Positions 1 to 6,391 of a DNA stretch of 35,206 nucleotides are shown here, piece by piece (the stretch's first letter is position 1; every line of letters starts with the position of its first letter). The notes below the pieces were generated by a model, which saw nothing but the letters and a program-made list of their open reading frames with translations, ran no database searches and had not been told where the DNA came from. A program made the translations under genes and the position numbers. Source of the stretch: an uncultured Lachnospiraceae bacterium (GTDB taxonomy: Bacteria > Bacillota > Clostridia > Lachnospirales > Lachnospiraceae); NCBI GenBank assembly GCA_947628955.1, contig CANRBX010000028.1, forward strand, positions 1-35,206, read 5' to 3'.

Positions 1-250
1 ATTTAATTGTTTGTGACTTTAGGCTACGCTTTTGTCGGTTATTCCCACCGTTTTGGGCGTAGAACGTGTCACACTATTTGCGAATACATCTATACGCCAC
101 TGTTCTCCAGCCAGATTGATAAGACTCTTGCTTCGATTGCACTGAAGTCTGATACAACGAATTTGTATCCAGGCTGATCGCCCGGAATAATCAGCGTATC
201 GTCGTTTATGCATATTTGCCCTGCTTTCTGTACATAATCTGCTATTACAA
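1..250. other. No recognisable gene at left edge
   Basis: No convincing gene is seen. A 64-codon frame on the minus strand (19-213) has no ribosome binding site or family I recognise, and may be the tail of a decayed gene. Base composition is AT-richer than the core of the window, as at the far right edge, which suits an accessory boundary. Confidence 0.4.
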
Positions 251-316
251 TATGCAGAAAAGCGTCCCTGCGATATTGACTTTCTGCATATAAAAAGATA
301 AAATATATGCAGAAAG
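251..316. promoter_or_regulatory. Triple operator-like repeat around the Fic promoter
   Basis: The 10-mer TATGCAGAAA occurs at 251-260, inverted at 281-290, and again at 306-315. The second and third copies extend to a perfect 12-bp inverted repeat (280-291 and 305-316) with a 13-bp spacer. Copy two overlaps the -35 element and copy three follows the -10 element directly, so a bound protein would block polymerase. A weaker match lies at 224-235 (CTTTCTGTACAT). The Fic protein itself ends in a winged-helix-like segment, so autoregulation is a reasonable inference. Confidence 0.65.
276..304 (+). promoter_or_regulatory. Promoter of the Fic gene
   Basis: TTGACT (276-281) and TAAAAT (299-304) are separated by 17 bp, a good sigma-A-type arrangement. 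Transcription would begin near 311. That excludes the in-frame ATG at 307 as the translation start and favours ATG 328. Confidence 0.6.
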
Positions 317-327
317 GAAGGCGTGAT

Positions 328-1374
328 ATGAGAAAATTTGATTACTCTTTTTTGAATAACGGTTTGCTGCCTGCAAATCTTGTGACCTTGACTTCTAATA
401 TTGCATCGCTAAAGACAATGGCTGGTGTTCGTAAAGAGATGCATCAGGCAGTTTTCATGAAATTAGAAGCTGCAGCAAAGATTCAGTCTATTAAAAGCTC
501 TAACGCCATTGAGGGAATCGTAACAAGCGATGAGCGTATTGCAGCGATTGTCAATCAGAATAGTGCACCGCTCAATCATAACGAGGCGGAGATTGCAGGA
601 TACAGAGATGCTCTGAACGCAATCCATTTGGGATATGACTTCATTGATTTTCGGGAAGCGGACATTCTGCATCTGCACGAGATGTTGATGTCAATCGCCG
701 GATACGAATACGGCGGGCAATACAAAACAGATGACAATGTAATTCTGGAAGTTGATGCAGATGGAAACAGGCGAGTGCGGTTTCGTCCTACACCGGCTGC
801 TGAAACGAAGCAGGCCATGGAACAGCTGGAACTTGCATATATGGAGGCAAGAAATGACGCAGGTATCAATCAGCTTCTTTTAATTCCATGCGTTATTCTG
901 GACTTCCTCTGTATTCATCCGTTCCGTGACGGTAACGGAAGAATGTCCCGTCTGCTTTCTCTGCTTTTGCTGTATAAAAACGGCTATGATGCAGGAAAGT
1001 ATGTTTCTTTTGAAGAGCAGATCAATAACTATAAGGCGTGGTATTATGAAGCTCTGCGGCAGTCATCTGCAGGTTGGGAGACAAATGAAAATTCCTACTT
1101 CCCATTCATCGAAAACTTCCTGTCAACTCTGTATATGTGCTATAAGGAACTGGGCAAACGGTTCACAGTAGTACATGGAAAGAAAATTACCAAAAAGGCA
1201 CGGATAGAGGCAACTGTTTTAAACAGCCTGACGCCGCTTTCCAAAGCAGAAATCTGCAGGATCCTGCCGGATGTCAGTCCTACCACCGTGGAAGCCGTAC
1301 TGGGTGCGATGGTGAAAAGTGGTTCAATTAAACGTATCGGAGCATCAAGATCGGCACGGTATATAAAGATATAA
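328..1374 (+). CDS. Fic family protein (probable AMP transferase) with N-terminal inhibitory motif and C-terminal winged helix
   Basis: Fic enzymes usually transfer AMP from ATP to a hydroxyl side chain of a target protein. The catalytic motif HPFRDGNGR is complete at residues 197-205 (catalytic His197). An S-x-x-x-E-G motif at residues 58-63 matches the inhibitory helix that lies N-terminal in class II Fic proteins, so activity is probably self-restrained. The last 60 or so residues look like a winged helix (a TVLNSLTPLSKAEICRIL segment followed by a strand-rich end). The start at ATG 328 is chosen for the AAAGGAAGG ribosome binding site at 313-321 and the predicted transcription start near 311; ATG 307 lies inside the operator. 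The length of 348 residues fits stand-alone Fic proteins of gut Firmicutes and Bacteroidetes. The target is unknown. Confidence 0.9.
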   Translation: MRKFDYSFLNNGLLPANLVTLTSNIASLKTMAGVRKEMHQAVFMKLEAAAKIQSIKSSNAIEGIVTSDERIAAIVNQNSAPLNHNEAEIAGYRDALNAIHLGYDFIDFREADILHLHEMLMSIAGYEYGGQYKTDDNVILEVDADGNRRVRFRPTPAAETKQAMEQLELAYMEARNDAGINQLLLIPCVILDFLCIHPFRDGNGRMSRLLSLLLLYKNGYDAGKYVSFEEQINNYKAWYYEALRQSSAGWETNENSYFPFIENFLSTLYMCYKELGKRFTVVHGKKITKKARIEATVLNSLTPLSKAEICRILPDVSPTTVEAVLGAMVKSGSIKRIGASRSARYIKI

Positions 1375-1392
1375 TACCTTATAGAATCAGGT

Positions 1393-1449
1393 ATGAATGC
1401 AGGGATGGATGATGACTTAAAGGACTCCTTCGAAAGCGAGGATGACTAA
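1393..1449 (+). CDS. Short acidic ORF overlapping the next start (possible antitoxin tail)
   Basis: An 18-codon frame, rich in Asp and Glu at its end (ESEDD), stops with a TAATG overlap onto the start of the PIN-like fragment at 1449. The frame stays open a few codons upstream (IESG before the Met), so it may be the surviving tail of a longer protein. Overlapping small gene plus PIN-like gene is a common toxin-antitoxin layout, but no antitoxin domain can be recognised here. Confidence 0.25.
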   Translation: MNAGMDDDLKDSFESEDD

Positions 1450-1694
1450 TGAAAGCAGATATAGAAGTGGTCAATCCGGCATTTCAAAGTATCATGCAAA
1501 ACCCAAATCAGAAGGTATTTTTGGATGCCAATTTCTTTATTCCACCAGACAGGAGTGAAATGGCAAAGGTAAGGGCTTATTCATTTACAGATTTTAAGTA
1601 TCAGTATTATTTGACACGTGGAGATAAACGAATAAATCCAGATTGGGGGAGTTTTATAAAGCAGATGGATACACTCTATAGCGGAATAATGTAA
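1449..1694 (+). pseudogene. N-terminal fragment of a PIN-like domain protein
   Basis: The first 45 or so residues carry VFLDANFFIPPD, which looks like the opening strand of a PIN-type nuclease, where the Asp would bind the active-site metal. After an AYSFTDFKYQY segment the protein ends at 81 residues, far short of a complete PIN domain, and the DNA passes straight into the tail of an unrelated ATP-binding protein. I read it as a truncated remnant. The family assignment rests on a short motif only. Confidence 0.4.
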
Positions 1695-2002
1695 TTTTCC
1701 GAAATATCGGATATGCAGATCAGCTGGGTTCCGGTGTGAGAAATTTATTTAAATATACAAAATTTTATTCCGGAAAAAATCCGGAATTTAAAGAAGGAGA
1801 TGTATTTCGAATCATCGTGCCGCTGGATGATTCTTATTCTTATGATTTTACCTCCAGTGATATGAATGATACTAATGACACCATTCATGACACCAGTGAC
1901 ACCATTCATGGCACCAATGGTGCCATTCATGACATCAGTGGCACCATTTATGACATCAATAACACTGCTTTCAGGGAATGTCTTTTTTGTGTGCAGCGAT
2001 GA
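1694..2002 (+). pseudogene. C-terminal remnant of an AlbA_2/HATPase_c_4 ATP-binding protein
   Basis: The frame from 1694 reads IFRNIGYADQLGSGVRNLFK and then a segment ending in FRIIVPLDD. This is the usual end of the GHKL-like ATPase part of AlbA_2-type (RecG-like) transcriptional regulators; the G-S-G-x-R element belongs to the nucleotide-binding lid. It is followed by a 21-bp-period repeat encoding D-T-I-H-type units and then a stop, without the C-terminal winged helix. No start or N-terminal half is present, so it is a 3-prime fragment. A full-length relative lies at 32008-33366. Confidence 0.6.
1865..1966 (+). repeat. 21-bp-period coding repeat (NDTIHDTS-type linker)
   Basis: About five degenerate copies encode variations on N-D-T-I-H-D-T. 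The repeat sits where intact members of the family have a low-complexity linker between the ATPase part and the winged helix. The intact homologue at 32008-33366 has an analogous NGTV repeat at the same place. Confidence 0.7.
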
Positions 2003-2148
2003 GATTAAGAAACAAGATTATTCTTTCGGGAGGAATTTCAAAAGCTGTCGCGTATTTTCTGAAAAAAGAGAAATGAAAATAATTTATGCAGTATTAATAA
2101 GATAATTATAAAATAATACCAAAAATTTATAGAATATAATGAAAATAG

Positions 2149-2177
2149 TTGCAAAATTATGTTAAAAATGTTAATAT
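2149..2177 (+). promoter_or_regulatory. Promoter of the secreted zincin gene
   Basis: TTGCAA (2149-2154) and TAATAT (2172-2177) are spaced by 17 bp in a very AT-rich stretch, about 125 bp before the gene. The rest of 2003-2300 holds only a 25-codon frame (1999 to about 2076) that I do not regard as a gene. Confidence 0.45.
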
Positions 2178-2302
2178 GGTATAAAAATATAAACACAAAT
2201 GAAAACACAAATACGAACACAGACAAGAACTGAAATGAAACAGAAAGAAAATGGAAAAGGGGGCGCTCGACGATCATAAACAGGAAAAGGTTTATAGTAA
2301 CT

Positions 2303-3166
2303 ATGCTTCTGATGAGACTCTGCATTGTGGTTCCGGAAGTGTCTGCTGATTCTGAGACGTTAAGGCCTGCCGCAGTGTGGTCCATACCGGAGAAAAGAAT
2401 TTCTGTCAGGACCAGGACGAAAAAATCGGTGAAGACGCTGAAGAAAAAAGCAGAAAAGACCTATACAAAGAAGAAGGAAACGAAATCGAAAGATACAAAT
2501 ATCGAAACTGAGGAAGAGACGAAGACAAAGACCGTGATCGATACGACCGTCACGACAACTTCAAAGTATAAAAAAGGCTCAAGAAAAGTCAGTGTATCAA
2601 CTGTGACCAGGACGGTGACGACGACATATAAATATATGACAGTAAATGCGTTAAAAGAACTCTCTGCGGACAGGACGGCCCTGACGCTTCTCCCGGCTGC
2701 TCCGCCTGTTGTTTATAATATCACAGACCTGGCAGACCGGGTAGACGCAAATCTGCTCAGGGCTTTCGATGAGTTCGGGATGACGCTGATCATAGACGGA
2801 TCGGCGGATGCGCTGGGCACCTTCAGGATGGAAGAGAGGCAGATCATACTGAAAAGACAGGATTCATGCATTTACCATGAGCTTGGCCATTTTCTTTTCT
2901 TTGTTGCGGGAAGGACGGACAGGCTGCCTGCCGCGAATGCGGTCTATCTTGCAGAGAAGGATCTTGCCACATCCGTCAGCAGCGGATATTCAAATGTAAG
3001 TGTAAGCGAGTACTTTGCGGAAGCATACAGATGTTATGTGCTTGACCGCGCCGCGCTTCTGAATGAGAGACCGCAGACCTGTGCGGTCGTGCAGGACGCA
3101 CTGTCTAAAGTGACGGACGCACAGGTACTGAGAATCAAAAATACATACTCCGCAGTCTGGAAATAG
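2303..3166 (+). CDS. Secreted zincin metalloprotease-like protein (ATLF/PPEP-like, M34-type fold)
   Basis: Residues 192-196 read HELGH, the zinc-binding and catalytic helix of zincins, and SEYFAEAY (235-242) downstream supplies the third ligand region (Glu240 or Glu236). HELGH followed about 40 residues later by E-x-F-A-E is the pattern of anthrax-lethal-factor-like domains, including clostridial Pro-Pro endopeptidases; substrate preference cannot be read here. The N-terminus is hydrophobic and resembles a signal peptide ending near EVSA. Residues 33-110 are extremely Lys/Thr-rich, probably an extended linker interacting with the cell wall. The start is uncertain: ATG 2303 has AGGAAAAGG at 2282-2290 (12 bp away), while the frame is open upstream with basic residues (NRKR) that would improve the signal peptide but only non-standard start codons. 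Confidence 0.7.
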   Translation: MLLMRLCIVVPEVSADSETLRPAAVWSIPEKRISVRTRTKKSVKTLKKKAEKTYTKKKETKSKDTNIETEEETKTKTVIDTTVTTTSKYKKGSRKVSVSTVTRTVTTTYKYMTVNALKELSADRTALTLLPAAPPVVYNITDLADRVDANLLRAFDEFGMTLIIDGSADALGTFRMEERQIILKRQDSCIYHELGHFLFFVAGRTDRLPAANAVYLAEKDLATSVSSGYSNVSVSEYFAEAYRCYVLDRAALLNERPQTCAVVQDALSKVTDAQVLRIKNTYSAVWK

Positions 3167-3174
3167 CTTCCTCT

Positions 3175-3217
3175 GGCTGTCTGTCGGGAATCTGTCATAT
3201 CCGCAGGCAGCCTTTTT
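3175..3217 (+). terminator. Rho-independent terminator after the zincin gene
   Basis: GGCTGTCTG (3175-3183) pairs with CAGGCAGCC (3204-3212) with one wobble pair, followed by TTTTT (3213-3217). Confidence 0.75.
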
Positions 3218-3239
3218 GCGCGATAAAAATGATTTTTCC

Positions 3240-3272
3240 TGCACCAAAATGCCTTTCTGTGGTATCTAATAG
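3240..3272 (+). promoter_or_regulatory. Candidate ECF-type, possibly autoregulated promoter
   Basis: TGCACC (3240-3245) is followed after 16 bp by GTATCTAATAG (3262-3272). This layout resembles ECF promoters (a -35 with an AAC/ACC core, a -10 with a C-T-A core) rather than a sigma-A promoter. Lying about 100 bp before the sigma factor gene, it may be the sigma factor's own target. Inference only. Confidence 0.4.
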
Positions 3273-3373
3273 ATGTAATTACAATACGGCCGGCCGGGAA
3301 CAGGAGGGCGCGCTGCCCTGCAGATGGAAAACTGCATGGCATTGGGGCGCTCTCCGAAGGAGGAACAAGTAAG

Positions 3374-3874
3374 ATGCAGATGTTAGTTAAAAGAGCCCAG
3401 AAAGGGGACGCGGAGGCGTTTGTGGAGCTGATCGAGTCCTGCAAGAGCAGTATGTACCGGGTCGCAAAGGGATTTTTCCGGAGCGAGGACGATATTGCGG
3501 ATGCGATTTCGGACGCCGTCCTCTCTGCCTGGGAGCATATCGCGGAGCTGAGGCGCGCGGAGTTTTTCAGGACATGGCTGATCCGGATCCTGATCAACTC
3601 CTGCAACCGGATGCTGCGCGAACACAGAAAATGTGACGTTGTGGAGATCCTTCCGGAGGCGCGCTATCTGGAGCGGGAATTTTCTGATGTGGAATTCCGG
3701 GAGATGCTTTCGTCATTCCCGGAGGACTGCCAGATGATCCTGCTGCTGTACTACGGGGAGCAGTTTACGACGCGCGAGATCGCCGGGATCCTGGGGATCA
3801 GGGAGAACACGGTCAAGAGCAAGCTGCACCGCACGCGCGGTGCGCTTCGGAACATACTTGTCAACAGTTTATAG
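3374..3874 (+). CDS. ECF (group 4) RNA polymerase sigma-70 factor
   Basis: The 166-residue protein has the two-domain ECF layout: sigma2 at roughly residues 10-75 (FRSEDDIADAISDAVLSAWE matches the core-binding and -10 recognition helices) and sigma4 at 110-160 (FTTREIAGILGIRENTVKSK, a helix-turn-helix for the -35 element). It directs RNA polymerase to a small regulon, normally in response to envelope or extracytoplasmic stress. ATG 3374 has GGAGG nine bases upstream. The stop is 17 bp before the next gene, a DUF4179-type membrane protein that is its likely anti-sigma partner. Confidence 0.92.
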   Translation: MQMLVKRAQKGDAEAFVELIESCKSSMYRVAKGFFRSEDDIADAISDAVLSAWEHIAELRRAEFFRTWLIRILINSCNRMLREHRKCDVVEILPEARYLEREFSDVEFREMLSSFPEDCQMILLLYYGEQFTTREIAGILGIRENTVKSKLHRTRGALRNILVNSL

Positions 3875-3891
3875 GTGCAGGAGGAAACATT

Positions 3892-5262
3892 ATGAGGCAT
3901 TATACAGAACAGGAAATGTACAGAGTACTCGGGAAAGAAATGCAGGTATCTGAGACGGTCGAAGAACGGCTGTCACAGACCTATCAGCAGATCCGCGCAC
4001 AGAGGCAGCCTGGAAGGGCGCACAGCCGCCGGCTGTGGTGCGGAGCGGCCGGTACAGCCGCGGCCATGCTGGCGGCCGGCATCTTCTGTGTGAGCAATCC
4101 GGCGCTGGCCGCCCAGATCCCGCTGATCGGCCATCTGTTTGAACAGATCGGGAGCGACGTCAGCTATCCGGGAGATTACAGCGGCGTCGGCACGCCTCTT
4201 GTGCCGGAAACGGAGACGGACGGCGGTGAGCAGGCCGCCGCGTACACACAGAGCGCGAATGGAATGACTGTGACACTGTCGGAGGTGTACTGCAATGAGA
4301 CCGCACTGTATGTGACCATGCAGCTGAAGACGGAGGAACCGATGACGGATCACCTCGCGATGTGGAACGACGGCGCGGAGCCGATCCTGGATCTGAGGGG
4401 AGAGGCGAGGTTTGGCTACAATGATGCGCCGGTGCAGCTGATGGCCGGTGAGCTGAGCGGAAAGCTGGCCGACGACTGTACGTACCTTGGCATGTACCGG
4501 TTGGAGCTTGCCGAATCACTTACGGATTATTCTGAGTTTTATAAGACACTGGAGGAACAGGGAACAGATGTGATGGTTGACGCGCAGGTCCTTGAGGAGT
4601 ATGGGGATCTGATCCGGAAAAATGAATTGCCGGAGCAGTTTGACGTATCGATTTCCATCGATCAGATTGTCGGCTACCGGAAGGATCCGGTTTCCATCTA
4701 TGAAGCTGCGGGGGTGGAAGTGCCGGACGAGGAGACTATCGAACAGATGTCAGATGAAGAGTTCCAGGCATGGCAGAACGAGCTGGCTGAAAAGGTGCCG
4801 GACTATGAGGACTACCCCAGCAAATACGAAAACTACTGGTATGACGGGCCGTTTGCTTTTGACCTGAGCGTGCAGGTGGATCACGACCGAACCATCACCG
4901 TGCCGGTGGATGAGGATGCCGGGGACGGGTTTGCAGTTTTCTCAGTGACCCGGACGCCGTTTGAACTGCTGATAGAGAACAATGCCGTCACGGTCGGCGG
5001 CGATGCGATCCTGCAGGTGCTGGATGCGGACGGCAGGCGGATGAGCACCGGAAGCAGGGGCGGAAGCGAAAACATGCTGCCGGTCGACGGCCATGACGTC
5101 TCCAGAATTGATATTTACCGGGTATCCTGGGAGGATTTTGAGGGCCGGAAGATTAAGGGCAGCTATTTCGACGAGCATGAGACGAACGAGGACGGCCAGA
5201 CGCTGAAGGAGGTGCTCGACGGCTGCAGCCTTTATCACCGTGAGGTCGTTCTGGAGAAATAA
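3892..5262 (+). CDS. DUF4179-type membrane protein, probable anti-sigma partner of the ECF factor
   Basis: The first 45 residues are cytoplasmic and basic and would contact the sigma factor. One membrane helix follows at about residues 46-68 (AAGTAAAMLAAGIFCVSNPA). The LIGHLFEQIGSDVSYPGDYS block just after it is typical of DUF4179 proteins coupled to ECF sigma factors. The remaining 380 residues are extracytoplasmic, acidic and rich in beta-strand-like segments, suiting a surface sensor domain. It is preceded by GGAGGAAA at the right distance and is co-transcribed with the sigma gene. I infer anti-sigma function from position and architecture; no zinc-binding anti-sigma motif is visible. Confidence 0.8.
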   Translation: MRHYTEQEMYRVLGKEMQVSETVEERLSQTYQQIRAQRQPGRAHSRRLWCGAAGTAAAMLAAGIFCVSNPALAAQIPLIGHLFEQIGSDVSYPGDYSGVGTPLVPETETDGGEQAAAYTQSANGMTVTLSEVYCNETALYVTMQLKTEEPMTDHLAMWNDGAEPILDLRGEARFGYNDAPVQLMAGELSGKLADDCTYLGMYRLELAESLTDYSEFYKTLEEQGTDVMVDAQVLEEYGDLIRKNELPEQFDVSISIDQIVGYRKDPVSIYEAAGVEVPDEETIEQMSDEEFQAWQNELAEKVPDYEDYPSKYENYWYDGPFAFDLSVQVDHDRTITVPVDEDAGDGFAVFSVTRTPFELLIENNAVTVGGDAILQVLDADGRRMSTGSRGGSENMLPVDGHDVSRIDIYRVSWEDFEGRKIKGSYFDEHETNEDGQTLKEVLDGCSLYHREVVLEK

Positions 5263-5292
5263 CACCCTCCGGCTGCGGTTTTCTGCGGAGCT

Positions 5293-5324
5293 CTCATTGC
5301 CCGAAGGGCCGGACGGACAATGAG
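5293..5324. terminator. Hairpin between convergent genes
   Basis: CTCATTG (5293-5299) pairs with CAATGAG (5318-5324), with weaker pairing inside and possible CCGGCT/AGCCGG pairing outside. It lies between the convergent ends of the DUF4179 gene and the minus-strand gene at 5339. The following T-rich stretch is imperfect. Confidence 0.45.
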
Positions 5325-5338
5325 CCGGAAACATTTTA

Positions 5339-6205
5339 TTACGGGGGCGGCGCCCGGCGGATATAATCCTCCAGAAAGCAGGATTCCATGTGCCGCTCCC
5401 GGAACCATTCAAGCGCAGCCTCGACTTTTTGCCTGAAATCGGGCTGGTAGTCTGCGTAATCCGGATAAAAATACTGTTCGTGGATCATCACCTGATAGAA
5501 CTGCCTGCGCTGCCTGTCCGGATACGGCGTGATTTCCGGCAACGCCAGGCGGTTCAGATACGGCGTGATTTCCGGCAGCGCCAGGCGGTTCAGGACGCAG
5601 TCGTTGCTTGCGAAGAACAGCCCGGTCTCTTCATCGCGCCATATCGGGAACTGCATGGCGTCAATCTGGCTCTCACTGAAATAGTAAGGGAGCAGGGGGG
5701 ATTCCGGTGAACGATAAAACATTCCGATCAGAGCCTGCACGCCTTCCCGGTGAAGCGCGGTGCAGGCTTCTTTTGCGGCACACATGTAATGGATCGTGGT
5801 TGTCTGTGATGTGGCTGCTTTTCCGGCAATCCGCCGCAGCTGCTCCATTACTTTCCGGAAATCTGCCGTGAGCTTCTGTGCGTCTGCGTGCTGATAGGGA
5901 AATGGCGGGTCGTTGTGCAGCGCATGGAAGGAAAAGCGCAGCCAGCCGGCATTTTCTTCCAGCTCCTGCCGCCAGCAGTCCGGCACGTCCGCGAGGGAAA
6001 AGCCCCCGGGCGCATAGCTGTAGTACATGTTCAGCTGAAATCTGGCCTGGTATGTCCGGCTGCATTTCTGCAGAAAAGCAAGGTAGGGGTGCTCGAACAG
6101 GGAGGCCAGATGTTCTTTTGTACTCTGCTCCAGAAAGCGGATATTATCGTCCAGAGTAAAACAGTATGTCCCGGAGTCCGGAACGCGGTTTTTATTGTTC
6201 TGCAT
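5339..6205 (-). CDS. Uncharacterised 288-residue protein, perhaps a NodB/polysaccharide-deacetylase-like fold
   Basis: No catalytic family can be named with confidence. The motifs TLDDNIRFL, FEHPYLAFL, WLRFSFHALHNDPPFPY and MIHEQYFYPDY, with regularly spaced strands, recall carbohydrate-esterase-like (NodB-fold) proteins, where an early Asp pair and a later S-F-H could sit at the active site. This is inference. There is no signal peptide, so it should be cytoplasmic. ATG 6205 has GGAGAG at the right distance. It lies downstream of the sugar ABC genes on the same strand but is separated from them by a repeat array, so co-transcription is possible, not certain. Near its C-terminus NRLALPEITPY is present twice in tandem, a 36-bp in-frame duplication. 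Confidence 0.55.
   Translation of the reverse strand: MQNNKNRVPDSGTYCFTLDDNIRFLEQSTKEHLASLFEHPYLAFLQKCSRTYQARFQLNMYYSYAPGGFSLADVPDCWRQELEENAGWLRFSFHALHNDPPFPYQHADAQKLTADFRKVMEQLRRIAGKAATSQTTTIHYMCAAKEACTALHREGVQALIGMFYRSPESPLLPYYFSESQIDAMQFPIWRDEETGLFFASNDCVLNRLALPEITPYLNRLALPEITPYPDRQRRQFYQVMIHEQYFYPDYADYQPDFRQKVEAALEWFRERHMESCFLEDYIRRAPPP
5521..5592 (-). repeat. 36-bp in-frame tandem duplication inside the 288-residue protein
   Basis: 5521-5556 and 5557-5592 are identical except for one base (A/G at 5541/5577). Each copy encodes a 12-residue unit beginning NRLALPEITPY. The near identity indicates a recent event. Confidence 0.92.
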
Positions 6206-6223
6206 AAAGCTCTCCGTCTGAGG

Positions 6224-6339
6224 TTCCGCATATCCGCGGCAGAAGATTCAGTATATCTGCGGCAGAAAATTCCGCATATCTGCAGGAGAAGTTCCGCATA
6301 TCTGCGACAGCAGTTCTCCTGCATATCCGCGGCAGAAGA
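6224..6339. repeat. About 23-bp tandem repeat array, five degenerate copies
   Basis: Units begin near 6224, 6247, 6270, 6292 and 6314. The shared core is GCATATCYGCGGCAGAA. Units run 22-26 bp and each contains the partly palindromic CCGCGG or CTGCGG step. The array fills the gap between the sugar-binding-protein gene (stop at 6392) and the 288-residue protein gene. Direct contact without unique spacers excludes a CRISPR array. Confidence 0.85.
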
Positions 6340-6391
6340 TTCCGTCAGGATTTCAGCTTCGGTGTTTCAGCGGCGGGCTCTGCGCCGGCAG

